Shown here: positions 1 through 7,759 of the stretch, in pieces
Layout: the number at the start of each line of letters is the position of its first letter
Numbering within the stretch: position 1 is the stretch's first letter
Assembly (NCBI RefSeq): GCF_905212195.1
Contig: NZ_CAJMDQ010000014.1
Coordinates: forward strand, 1 to 36,101
DNA length: 36,101 nt
Direction: 5' to 3'
DNA from: an uncultured Anaerotignum sp.
GTDB taxonomy: Bacteria; Bacillota; Clostridia; Lachnospirales; Anaerotignaceae
The notes under the pieces: generated by a model
The model's input: the letters and a program-made list of their open reading frames with translations, nothing else
Database searches by the model: none
Told to the model about the DNA's origin: nothing
Made by a program: the position numbers and the translations under genes

Positions 1-50
1 GTTATCACATATCTCTTAATACTAATTTTAAAGTATATGCTCTATTTTCC

Positions 51-527
51 TCAATGTTGTAACTCTCTACTTACATTAATCAACTCCTCAACAATAGAAT
101 TCACCTCATCCATTAATGATTTGTTCCATTCTTCGTCATCTGCTGGTTTAAAACTTTTAAATAGAATACTAAAATCATCCTGACTTTTTCCGTTACCTTT
201 TACATCTGGCGTTAATACTATTACTCTTTTTACCGGTCGCATATTTAAACGTTTTCCCCAACCACCAAATAGATATTCTGATCGTGTATTATTATAATAT
301 GCTTGCAATTGACCTATACTTCCTCGTTGTCCATCTGCTTCAATAGAATATATTTTTCTATATTTACACTCTAGTACAATTGATCCTAAGTACCAGCCAT
401 TTTTAGTATCATATACATAAATCAAAATATCTGGTCGATTATGCATTTTAGAATATTCTTGTGTTTTAGCAACGTAAAGCGGTGATGATATATCTGTTTT
501 TTTATTTTCAAAAACAAAAAAAATCAC
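51..527 (-). pseudogene. 3' fragment of a PD-(D/E)XK nuclease gene (DUF2357/McrC-like)
   Basis: This open frame of 158 codons holds the core of a PD-(D/E)XK nuclease: D33 in a hydrophobic strand (RPDILIYVY), then E53-x-K55 in LECKYRK, then Q73 in IGQLQAYY. The order and spacing are those of the C-terminal nuclease domain of DUF2357/McrC-like restriction proteins, which are normally several hundred residues longer. The frame cannot extend further: an in-frame stop lies at 531-533, and the only start is a GTG at 525-527 inside the stem of a terminator hairpin, with no proper ribosome binding site. I therefore read it as a 5'-truncated remnant. The region is strikingly AT-rich compared with the rest of the window, which suggests acquisition. 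The family call is by motif recognition only. Confidence 0.55.
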
Positions 528-560
528 CTCTTAACTGTTTTGGTTAAAAGGTGATTTTTT
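518..560 (-). terminator. Rho-independent terminator of the small membrane protein gene
   Basis: The arms 518-529 and 549-560 pair over 12 bp, and 531-535 pairs with 543-547, with one mismatch between the two helices and a 7-nt loop. On the minus strand the hairpin is followed by a run of T. It lies just past the stop of the gene at 566-778. Its distal arm contains the apparent start of the nuclease fragment. Confidence 0.85.
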
Positions 561-565
561 AATGG

Positions 566-778
566 TTATTTTTCAGAATCATTTTTATCTTTCTGGTTTT
601 GCTCCCCGCGATTGCCCAGAAAAAAAGAGCGGGTGAAAACGTAGGGAGCGATGAAATAAACGACGGCAAATGCCACAACGGATGGATACCAGTCCAATGT
701 GTTTTTGAACAGCCATACATAAAGAAATGCCAAAACGGCAGCAACCAGACCGATGATGAGCCTTGTTTCAACTTTCAT
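566..778 (-). CDS. Small two-helix membrane protein, unknown function
   Basis: A 70-residue protein with two hydrophobic segments (about residues 7-24 and 31-52) followed by a charged, Lys/Asp/Asn-rich tail; it is probably a small integral membrane protein. The start is supported by an AGGAGG ribosome binding site directly upstream. A promoter (TTTACG, 17-bp spacer, TATGAT on the minus strand) precedes it and a strong terminator follows, so it has its own transcription unit. No family motif is recognisable, and I assign no function. The overlapping plus-strand frame lacks these signals. Confidence 0.7.
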   Translation of the reverse strand: MKVETRLIIGLVAAVLAFLYVWLFKNTLDWYPSVVAFAVVYFIAPYVFTRSFFLGNRGEQNQKDKNDSEK

Positions 779-811
779 AGAAATCCTCCTCTTTTTGAAA
801 CGATTACGTTT

Positions 812-840
812 ATCATATCACGGACAAAGTTTTTCGTAAA
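812..840 (-). promoter_or_regulatory. Sigma-A-type promoter for the small membrane protein
   Basis: On the minus strand, a -35 TTTACG (835-840) and a -10 TATGAT (812-817) are separated by exactly 17 bp and lie about 35 bp before the start codon. Confidence 0.5.
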
Positions 841-857
841 GTTTCAATGAGAAGAAT

Positions 858-1661
858 TCATTTTTGAGAGGAAAGAACCTCGTGGTAAAAGCAATCCAGC
901 ACGCCTCGATAATTTTCTTTCCATGGTTTATTTTTTCCGCAATAGTGGATGATACAGGTGTTTTGTCTGACCCAATCCAAGTCGATTTTCTCATTTTGGA
1001 GATTGGCATTGTGCAGAAAATACATACGGTCACTGAGATTATAACGCAGATGGTCTATGAGTTTTGTTTCGTTGCCATACAGAGCAGAAAGAATGTCCTG
1101 ATCGGGCAGTGTAAAATAAGCCTGACGCTTTTCGATATAAGCCAGAATATCTTGTCGGCAAGGACGCTTGCGCAGTTCCTCCAAATTGATGAGAAGGACA
1201 CCTGAATTCAGATAAGGAGCGTCTTCAGGCATTTGCAAACGGGCACCGTTTAGACGTGTTAAAAATTTACGGACATGGGTGGCACCGCAGAAAAGATTGC
1301 CATCGAAAGGCATATGATAGAGCTCATCTAACGGGCGAATGACGACGATATCCGGGTCCAGATATAACACGCGGTCTAATGTTTTCGGCAGAAATTCCGC
1401 TGCCAGCAAACGATAATACATGGTTTTTGGGTAGCGTGCATTTTGTGGAAAATCGGAAAACGCTGTATCCGGCACAGAAATAAAGTGAAATCTTGCATTT
1501 TTAGCTGTGTTTTGCGTCAGTTTCTTCTGGACAGCTTCGGATAACTGGTCGTGGAGGATATAAAGGTCATATCCTTCTTCGCAGGGAAAACGCAGTATGG
1601 AACGGATACAGGTTTCCAATACAGATACATAATTCTCATTGATGGTAAATAAAAGATGCAC
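858..1661 (-). CDS. Family 8 glycosyltransferase
   Basis: Retaining glycosyltransferase of family GT8 (LgtC/GspA-like), 267 residues, probably transferring a sugar from a nucleotide sugar to a cell-envelope glycan. The N-terminus (HLLFTINENYV) is the usual first strand of the family. The metal-binding DxD motif is D102-P-D104 in LYLDPDIVV. NSGVLLINLEELR and DQDILSALY follow, and the C-terminal metal/phosphate motif HxxGxxKPW is intact (IHYCGKNKPW). The chosen start is GTG at 1661, with AGGAGG seven bases upstream; the ATG at 1667 is too close to that site and the ATG at 1745 has none. It stands alone with no envelope-polysaccharide genes next to it, so acceptor and sugar are unknown. It may read through into the downstream small gene, as no terminator is visible between them. 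Confidence 0.88.
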   Translation of the reverse strand: MHLLFTINENYVSVLETCIRSILRFPCEEGYDLYILHDQLSEAVQKKLTQNTAKNARFHFISVPDTAFSDFPQNARYPKTMYYRLLAAEFLPKTLDRVLYLDPDIVVIRPLDELYHMPFDGNLFCGATHVRKFLTRLNGARLQMPEDAPYLNSGVLLINLEELRKRPCRQDILAYIEKRQAYFTLPDQDILSALYGNETKLIDHLRYNLSDRMYFLHNANLQNEKIDLDWVRQNTCIIHYCGKNKPWKENYRGVLDCFYHEVLSSQK

Positions 1662-1823
1662 ATGCATTCCTCCTGTCATATCTTTTAAAAAATATCTTAG
1701 CAGATGCAGAAGAAAAAGCCATAGACAAAAACGGGGTTTTGTCATTGAAAATCAGATAAAATCTGACAGGATGTGCAAAAAAGAACCAGAGTTCTTTAGA
1801 GGCATTTTTATAAGAAAACAAAG

Positions 1824-1867
1824 AAAGCTGAAATCCTCATGAAACAAAGGATTTCAGCTTTTTTTAT
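1824..1867. terminator. Bidirectional intrinsic terminator
   Basis: A perfect 13-bp inverted repeat (AAGCTGAAATCCT and its complement) with a ~10-nt loop. It has seven T on the plus strand and a T-rich stretch on the minus strand. It ends the minus-strand dehydrogenase operon before the glycosyltransferase gene. Confidence 0.8.
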
Positions 1868-1931
1868 AGAGCATTTATTTGGTATGTTTTCTTAAGGGAA
1901 AGTTACTTTATAGAAACTGGTTCTTTTTGTT

Positions 1932-3311
1932 TTATTTTAAAAACATACGAATCATAGATGCATAAAGTTCCTGATAAGGCTGATAGCGCATAGGCAGATC
2001 TAGCCATGTCTTTTTGTCTACGATGCTTTTGAAATGGGAGAATGTATCAAAGCCTGTTTTTCCGTGATAAGAGCCCATACCGCTGGCACCCACACCACCG
2101 AAGCCCATTTCACTGGTTGCCAGATGAATAATGGTGTCATTGACACAGCCGCCGCCGAACTGACAATGTTTTGTGACAGCTCCAATGGTTTTTTGGCTTT
2201 CAGAGAACAGATACAAGGCGAGGGGATGGGGTTTTTCGTTGATGGTCTTCATCACATCCCGCATATGACGATAGGTCATGATAGGGAGCAAGGGGCCAAA
2301 AATTTCTTCCTGCATGACAGCATCATCCCAGGTCACATGATCCAAAATGGCAGGCGCAATACGCAGCTCATTGGCATCACACTGACCGCCCCAGACATGT
2401 TGAGAAGCATGGAGCAGGTTTTGCAGACGATGGAAGTGCTTTTCGTTGATGATTTTGCCGTAATTGGGGTTTTCCAGAGGATGTTTTCCAAATTGTTTTA
2501 AAATTTGTTTTTTCAGTTCGCTGACCAATTCTTCTTTTTTGCTTTCGTGACAATAGATGTAATCAGGTGCCACGCAGGTCTGGCCACAGTTGAGGTATTT
2601 GCCAAATACAATGCGTTTGGCTGCCAGTTTCACATTGGCAGTGCTGTCTACGATACAGGGGCTTTTGCCGCCCAATTCCAGTGTGACAGGGGTGAGGTGC
2701 TCTGCAGCATGACGAAGGACTTCTTTTCCCACAGCCTGACTGCCTGTAAAGAAAATATAGTCAAAAGGCTGTTCCAAAAGGAAGCTGTTTTCCTTTCTGC
2801 CACCAGTAACAACAGCTACATAGGCAGGGTCAAAACATTCCTCAAGCAATTCCTGTATCAATGCGGATGTATAAGGAGAATAAGCACTGGGCTTTACAAC
2901 AGCTGTATTCCCTGCTGCCAGTGCGTCCACCAATGGTTCGATGGTCAGCAGAAAAGGATAGTTCCACGGGCTCATAATGAGTGTGACACCGTAAGGGCTG
3001 GGCTGTACATAGCTTTTTGCGGGAAACTGCGCCAGAGGCGTTTTTACCCGTCTGGGAGAAGCAAATTTTTTCAGATGTTTCATCTGATAGGTGATTTCCG
3101 CCAGACACATGCCTGTTTCGCACATATAGCTTTCAAAAGGGCTTTTGCCTAGGTCTGCTTCCAACGCGGCGTGGATTTCTTTTTCGTGGATTTCAATGGC
3201 TCTTTTCAGCATTGCCAGTGCGTGCATACGAAAGGCAAGGGAATGAGTTTTTCCTGTGGCGAAAAAAGCCTTTTGTTTTTGTATCAAATGGGTGGTATCT
3301 GCTTTATTCAT
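1932..3311 (-). CDS. NAD(P)-dependent aldehyde dehydrogenase (class 3-like)
   Basis: Soluble aldehyde dehydrogenase of 459 residues, the short length of class 3/YwdH-type enzymes. The catalytic set is complete: N117 in SPWNYPF, E212 in LELGGKSP and the nucleophile C246 in GQTCVAPD, with the NAD-binding segment FTGSQAVGKEV before them. It oxidises an aldehyde to the acid or works in the reverse direction; the substrate cannot be read from sequence. It starts 3 bases after the stop of the alcohol dehydrogenase gene, with GGAGG eight bases before its ATG, so the two are translated from one message. Together they could interconvert an alcohol, its aldehyde and the acid, for example in disposal of fermentation aldehydes. 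The pairing as a pathway is inferred. Confidence 0.9.
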   Translation of the reverse strand: MNKADTTHLIQKQKAFFATGKTHSLAFRMHALAMLKRAIEIHEKEIHAALEADLGKSPFESYMCETGMCLAEITYQMKHLKKFASPRRVKTPLAQFPAKSYVQPSPYGVTLIMSPWNYPFLLTIEPLVDALAAGNTAVVKPSAYSPYTSALIQELLEECFDPAYVAVVTGGRKENSFLLEQPFDYIFFTGSQAVGKEVLRHAAEHLTPVTLELGGKSPCIVDSTANVKLAAKRIVFGKYLNCGQTCVAPDYIYCHESKKEELVSELKKQILKQFGKHPLENPNYGKIINEKHFHRLQNLLHASQHVWGGQCDANELRIAPAILDHVTWDDAVMQEEIFGPLLPIMTYRHMRDVMKTINEKPHPLALYLFSESQKTIGAVTKHCQFGGGCVNDTIIHLATSEMGFGGVGASGMGSYHGKTGFDTFSHFKSIVDKKTWLDLPMRYQPYQELYASMIRMFLK

Positions 3312-3314
3312 GGT

Positions 3315-4517
3315 TTAGTCCTCCATAATATCATAGTAAAAACGCTGTAATTCCTTTGCGTTCATAAGCTTAGGAACGGGGTACAAGGGATTGGCTTCAT
3401 GGTCTGCTTTTTTGGCAAGAGATGGAATATCTTCTGCCTGTATTTCCGGCAGTTTTCTGGGGATATCCAGAATGTCCTGCAAGTCCCGTACCGCCTGAAT
3501 GAATTTTTCCGCGCCGGCTCTATGGCTTTCCATAGGGTCAGAAATGCCAATAGCAACAGCCAGACGATGAAGTTTCCGGTAAGCATGTCTGCCGTAAGCC
3601 TGCAAAACATAGGGCAGCAATACGGCATTGGCGAGGCCGTGTGGCGTGTTATATCGTCCGCCTAAGGAATGGGCAACAGCGTGAACATAACCTACATAAG
3701 ATTTGCTGAAGGCGTTTCCTGCAAAATAAGCTGCATGGAGCATATGTCGACGGGCGTTCATATCATTGCCATCGGCATAGGCCTTGGGCAGATATGTGAA
3801 AATCAGTTTTACGGCACTGATGGCATCATGTCTGGTTTCTTTTGTGGTAGAACCGCCGATGAAAGCCTCAACAGCATGGGTCAATGCGTCCATACCTGTG
3901 GTTGCTGTAACGGCAGGCGGCAGCCCTCTGGTGACTTCCGGGTCAAGGACAGCATATCTGGGAATGAGCACAAAGTCGTTGATGGGATATTTGTGCCGGG
4001 TACGGCTGTCGGTGATGACTGCCGCCAATGTGGTTTCACTGCCTGTGCCGGCGGTGGTGGGAATGGCAATGAGCAGAGGAATCTTTTTCCATACCTGTAA
4101 AATGCCCTCCATTTTGTCCAATGTTTTTCTGGGACGGGCAATTCGTGCTCCGACAGCTTTGGCACAGTCTATGGAAGAACCGCCCCCAAAACCGATGATT
4201 GCCTGACAGTGATGGGCGTTGTATAGTGCACGGCCTTCTTCCACCTGATCGGTGGTAGGATTGGATACGGTCTGGTCGTAAACGATACAGCCGATACCAG
4301 CCTGCTGCAAAGCTTTTTCCAAAGGCTGTGTGATCTGATTTCCGCGCACCACTGGGTCAGTCACCAATAGGATACAGGAAATCCCCTTTTTCTGGAAAAG
4401 GGGAACCAATGCGTCTGTATGATGGAGCAGAGCTGGTTTTCGATAAGGCAGAAAAGGAATTGCCATATGGAAAACTTTCTGAAATGCTCTGCAGTATATT
4501 TTTCTGGGCAAAAACAT
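3315..4517 (-). CDS. Iron-containing alcohol dehydrogenase
   Basis: Group III (Fe-dependent) alcohol dehydrogenase, 400 residues, close to the family norm. The dinucleotide-binding motif GGGSSIDCAKA is at about 111-121. The expected metal ligands are D210, H214, H279 and H293, with the typical 4- and 14-residue spacings, and H283 lies where the family has its extra conserved histidine. It reduces an aldehyde to an alcohol with NAD(P)H, or the reverse; substrate unknown. The start ATG has AAGGAG eight bases upstream. A consensus promoter lies 45-73 bases upstream and it is the first gene of a two-gene operon with the aldehyde dehydrogenase. Confidence 0.92.
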   Translation of the reverse strand: MFLPRKIYCRAFQKVFHMAIPFLPYRKPALLHHTDALVPLFQKKGISCILLVTDPVVRGNQITQPLEKALQQAGIGCIVYDQTVSNPTTDQVEEGRALYNAHHCQAIIGFGGGSSIDCAKAVGARIARPRKTLDKMEGILQVWKKIPLLIAIPTTAGTGSETTLAAVITDSRTRHKYPINDFVLIPRYAVLDPEVTRGLPPAVTATTGMDALTHAVEAFIGGSTTKETRHDAISAVKLIFTYLPKAYADGNDMNARRHMLHAAYFAGNAFSKSYVGYVHAVAHSLGGRYNTPHGLANAVLLPYVLQAYGRHAYRKLHRLAVAIGISDPMESHRAGAEKFIQAVRDLQDILDIPRKLPEIQAEDIPSLAKKADHEANPLYPVPKLMNAKELQRFYYDIMED

Positions 4518-4561
4518 GATACAAACTCCTTTTGTTTCGTTAAATCGTTTTTTTCGCAGAA

Positions 4562-4590
4562 ATCATAGCACAATCGGAAAAACCTGTCAA
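4562..4590 (-). promoter_or_regulatory. Promoter of the adh-aldh operon
   Basis: On the minus strand, a perfect -35 TTGACA (4585-4590), a 17-bp spacer and -10 TATGAT (4562-4567). It faces away from the lipoprotein promoter. Confidence 0.75.
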
Positions 4591-4600
4591 ATATGCCGAC

Positions 4601-4629
4601 TTGACAGAGGGCAAAAGTGGGCATATAGT
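4601..4629 (+). promoter_or_regulatory. Promoter of the lipoprotein gene
   Basis: -35 TTGACA (4601-4606), 17-bp spacer, -10 TATAGT (4624-4629). Its -35 and that of the divergent promoter form the inverted repeat CTGTCAA-N10-TTGACAG at 4584-4607. Confidence 0.75.
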
Positions 4630-4676
4630 GAAAGCAGACAACGTGTAGGGGGTCTCGTTATTTTTAGGAGGAAGAA

Positions 4677-5591
4677 ATGAAAAGATGGGGAAAACATTTC
4701 TGTTTATTATTGGCTGTTCTGGGTGTTTTGGGGTTGAGCGGCTGTGAAAAAGCGATATCTGTTACCATAGACGGTGCAGAAGTTACGACAACAGAAATAG
4801 AACAAAAACATTGGATATCCGTGGAAGGGATGCAGGATTATGGTTTTGCACTGCAAAAAGGCGATAAGACGACTGGCAGTCTGGAAACGAATTGGGTGCT
4901 GTATCCATTATCACCGGACATGAAAACTATGGAGAAAGAGGAAATCGTCATACATGATGACGCGGAGCAGCACAATGTATACTGCAATGGACTGCTGGTT
5001 CCTACGAAAGCTATCAATGGGGAATTGATGGTGGCAGTGGAAAGTTTGACAGGGGAAGAGACAGGACAGTCTTATATGACCTATAGCGGCATTTGGGAGA
5101 ATATTGAGCAATTGCAGCAAACCCGCTATGGCGTTTATCTCATTGAGAAAAAAGAGGAAACAGAGGACGAATGCCAGTTGAGTGTTCTGCGGCCTACCAT
5201 GCCGCTGCGGACACCTTGGGGCTGTATCCTTTTCGAAAAAGTTTTGACGGATGACATTCCTTTTACAAAAGAATCTTTTCCAGAGCAGTATGTGAGCCTG
5301 CCGGAACTGGCGGAAAATATGGATTTGTCTTTTGCGCTCCATAAAGGCATCCTGCATATGCATCAGGATGGTGTGGTGGAAAAGTATCAGGTGCCGCTGG
5401 AAAACATTTCCGAGGACTTTATGGAAAAACGACTGATTTCAGGTTATGTACTGACGGGAGAAAGCATGCGGATTGCCTGCATTTATGACGGCAAGAAGCT
5501 CTATGCAAATCTGGAGGACATGCAGGAGGTATTAGCCGCAGAAGGATATGTCTATGACAAGGAAACGAGAACATTTACACAGAGGAATTGA
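4677..5591 (+). CDS. Putative lipoprotein, unknown function
   Basis: A 304-residue secreted protein. The N-terminus has a basic start (MKRWGK), a hydrophobic stretch and a lipobox (GLSGC, cysteine 23), so it should be lipid-anchored to the outer face of the membrane. The remainder is hydrophilic with short beta-type repeats. The last ~35 residues (LYANLEDMQEVLAAEGYVYD) resemble the 'stalk' domain of copper amine oxidase N-terminal-like proteins, a weak similarity only. AGGAGG lies just before the ATG, a consensus promoter is upstream and a terminator follows, so it is monocistronic. Function unassigned. Confidence 0.8.
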   Translation: MKRWGKHFCLLLAVLGVLGLSGCEKAISVTIDGAEVTTTEIEQKHWISVEGMQDYGFALQKGDKTTGSLETNWVLYPLSPDMKTMEKEEIVIHDDAEQHNVYCNGLLVPTKAINGELMVAVESLTGEETGQSYMTYSGIWENIEQLQQTRYGVYLIEKKEETEDECQLSVLRPTMPLRTPWGCILFEKVLTDDIPFTKESFPEQYVSLPELAENMDLSFALHKGILHMHQDGVVEKYQVPLENISEDFMEKRLISGYVLTGESMRIACIYDGKKLYANLEDMQEVLAAEGYVYDKETRTFTQRN

Positions 5592-5613
5592 ATATTTTTG
5601 GCAGAAAATACAG

Positions 5614-5641
5614 GGAATCCTTATCAAAGGATTCCTTTTTT
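5614..5641 (+). terminator. Terminator after the lipoprotein gene
   Basis: A 9-bp stem (GGAATCCTT and its complement), 4-nt loop, then six T. Confidence 0.85.
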
Positions 5642-5644
5642 CTA

Positions 5645-5674
5645 TTAGAACAAATGAATGGATTATGGTATAAT
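5645..5674 (+). promoter_or_regulatory. Promoter of the hydrogenase operon
   Basis: -35 TTAGAA (5645-5650), 18-bp spacer, perfect -10 TATAAT (5669-5674) with an extended -10 TG. Transcription should start near 5680, giving a leader of about 240 nt. Confidence 0.7.
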
Positions 5675-5679
5675 TAAAA

Positions 5680-5896
5680 AAACAAAGGAAAAACAGAGTG
5701 ATATTTTGACAGAGTCATTTGAAAAAATATGCAGTCCTTTGTTTGTCTGCCGGAAATATTTCTGAAAGATATAAAAGCTGAAATTTCCGGCAAAGGAAAA
5801 TGATTGTTGTAAATAAGGAACCTGTGAAAGGAAAAGTGCTGGAGCCAGAAAGTGAAAAATAATAGGATTCCTTCTGGAAAGGGGCACTCTTTTTTT
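5680..5896 (+). promoter_or_regulatory. Structured leader RNA with terminator before the hydrogenase operon
   Basis: Three helices are visible between the promoter and the first gene. The first pairs 5680-5689 with 5735-5744 (10 bp) and closes a region with its own small hairpins. The second pairs 5748-5757 with 5783-5792 (10 bp, GC-rich). The third is an intrinsic terminator: 5835-5840 with 5883-5888 and 5845-5850 with 5872-5877, followed by seven T at 5890-5896. The gene's ribosome binding site and ATG come only after the T-run, so the structure can decide whether the operon is transcribed. AAGGAA at 5815-5820 could pair with TTCCTT at 5868-5873 as an antiterminator. I do not recognise a known riboswitch core. 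Ligand or trigger unknown. Confidence 0.6.
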
Positions 5897-5923
5897 ATCA
5901 GGTATTTGGTAAGGAGGTGCGAT

Positions 5924-7759
5924 ATGAGCAGATTGAGTATTATCACACCCAATAAGGCGCAGACCGTTGTGGAAGGGCTTTATCGGGATGTAGAACGCAG
6001 AATCATTGCCAGTCCTCCCGGGCTCTGTCCTGTGGATATGGCTGCGGCTTTTCTGAAGCTGTGCCATGCGCAGACTTGTGGGAAATGCGTGCCCTGCCGT
6101 GTTGGTCTGGGACAGCTGCAGGTGTTGCTGGAAAGAGTTTTGGACGGCAAAGGCAGTGAGGATGATCTGCAGCTGATTGAAAAAACCGCTCGTGTCATCA
6201 AAAATTCCGCTGACTGTGCCATTGGTACAGAGGCGGCAGAAATGGTATTGCGTGGGGTATTAGGGTTCCGGGATGATTATCTGGAACATATCCATAACAA
6301 ACGTTGTCTGTTCAACATTTACCAGCCAGTGCCCTGTGTGGCCCTCTGTCCGGCAAATGTGGACATCCCCGGGTATATTGCGCTGGTTTCTCATGAACGT
6401 TATGCGGATGCGGTGCGGCTCATTCGAAAGGACAATCCTTTTGTAACATCCTGTGCCATGGTCTGTGAACATCCCTGTGAAGCACGGTGCCGCAGAAACA
6501 TGGTGGATGATGCCATCAACATTCGTGCGCTGAAACGGTATGCCGTTGACAATGCCGGCGTTGTGCCTGCACCACCTTGTGCAGAGCCAACAGGAAAGAA
6601 AGTTGCCATTCTCGGCGGTGGCCCCGGCGGTTTGAGTGCGGCTTATTATCTGGCACTGATGGGGCATCATGTAGAAGTATTTGAAAAACATAAAAAACTG
6701 GGCGGTATGCTCCGTTATGGCATCCCTAGCTATCGTTTGCCCAGAGAAAGACTGGATGAAGACTTGGAAGCTATCCTTTCTACAGGCATTACAGTACATA
6801 CTGGTGTAGATGTAGGCAAAGATGTGACACTGCCCCAGCTGAAGGAAGCTTTTGACTGTATTTATATCTCCATCGGTGCCCAGAGTGATAAAAAAATCGG
6901 TATCGAAGGGGAAGACAAACGCGGCGTTATGTCTGCGGTACAGATGCTGCGCAGCATTGGCGATGGTGCGCTGCCTGATTTCCGGAAAAAACGCGTTGTT
7001 GTCGTTGGCGGCGGCAACGTAGCTATGGACTGTACCAGAAGTGCAAAACGTCTGGGTGCAGAAAGCGTAACCTGCGTGTACCGCAGAAGAAAAGTGGATA
7101 TGACAGCACTGCCTGATGAAATTGAAGGTGCATTGGGTGAAGGCTGTGAAATCATGTGTATGCATGCACCTCTGCGGATTTCCGGCGATGAGGACGATAA
7201 TGTAACAGCACTGTGGGCACAGCCTCAGATTGTTGGGCCTATGGACAGTGGCGGCAGACCTCGCCCCATGCCTGCGGATGCGCCTCCTGTGCGGATTCCT
7301 TGCGATATCATTATCGTTGCGATCGGACAGGGCATTGAAACACAGCCCTTTGAAGAATATGGCGTGCCCATCAAACGCGGCGTTATTGATGCCATGGCAA
7401 GCAGTGACGTAGAAAATATCGACGGCGTATTTGCTGGCGGCGACTGTGTAACAGGCCCCGCTACGGTTATTCGTGCTATTGCGGCTGGTAAAGTTGCAGC
7501 TGCCAATATTGATGAATACTTGGGCTTCAATCACCAGATCACAGTGGATGTGGAAATTCCTCCCGTGCGGCTAAACGCAATGCCTGCTGGCGGCAGAGTG
7601 AATACCACAGAACGCAGTGCCGGTGAAAGAAACCATGACTTTAATTTGATTGAATGCGGCTTGACCCACGAAGAAGCCATGCAGGAAAGCTGCCGCTGTC
7701 TGCGGTGTGACCATTACGGCTATGGCAACTTCAAAGGAGGGAGGGTGGACAAATGGTAA
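5924..7759 (+). CDS. NuoF-type Fe-S/GltD-like flavoprotein, hydrogenase partner
   Basis: Predicted electron-transfer subunit of 611 residues built from three parts. Residues ~30-125 match the C-terminal Fe-S domain of NuoF, with C52, C55, C58 and C98. Residues ~130-215 are the two-cluster domain found in front of GltD and dihydropyrimidine dehydrogenase (C138, C142, C177, C181, C185, C189). Residues ~220-560 are a GltD-like FAD/NAD(P) module with GGGPGG at 231-236 and GGGNVAMD at 362-369; YRRR near 386-389 is the usual NADPH-recognising segment. The FMN/NADH-binding half of NuoF is missing. The ATG at 5924 is preceded by AAGGAGG; an upstream in-frame start at 5852 lies inside the terminator. 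It overlaps the hydrogenase gene by 7 bases. It probably passes electrons between NAD(P)H and the hydrogenase. Confidence 0.85.
   Translation: MSRLSIITPNKAQTVVEGLYRDVERRIIASPPGLCPVDMAAAFLKLCHAQTCGKCVPCRVGLGQLQVLLERVLDGKGSEDDLQLIEKTARVIKNSADCAIGTEAAEMVLRGVLGFRDDYLEHIHNKRCLFNIYQPVPCVALCPANVDIPGYIALVSHERYADAVRLIRKDNPFVTSCAMVCEHPCEARCRRNMVDDAINIRALKRYAVDNAGVVPAPPCAEPTGKKVAILGGGPGGLSAAYYLALMGHHVEVFEKHKKLGGMLRYGIPSYRLPRERLDEDLEAILSTGITVHTGVDVGKDVTLPQLKEAFDCIYISIGAQSDKKIGIEGEDKRGVMSAVQMLRSIGDGALPDFRKKRVVVVGGGNVAMDCTRSAKRLGAESVTCVYRRRKVDMTALPDEIEGALGEGCEIMCMHAPLRISGDEDDNVTALWAQPQIVGPMDSGGRPRPMPADAPPVRIPCDIIIVAIGQGIETQPFEEYGVPIKRGVIDAMASSDVENIDGVFAGGDCVTGPATVIRAIAAGKVAAANIDEYLGFNHQITVDVEIPPVRLNAMPAGGRVNTTERSAGERNHDFNLIECGLTHEEAMQESCRCLRCDHYGYGNFKGGRVDKW

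Noticed and set aside
599..850. 83-codon plus-strand frame over the small membrane protein gene
   Set aside because: The minus-strand gene has a promoter, AGGAGG site and terminator; the plus frame has none of these.
5852..5923. 24-residue N-terminal extension of the GltD-like protein
   Set aside because: It would be encoded within the leader terminator and has no ribosome binding site; ATG 5924 has a strong one.
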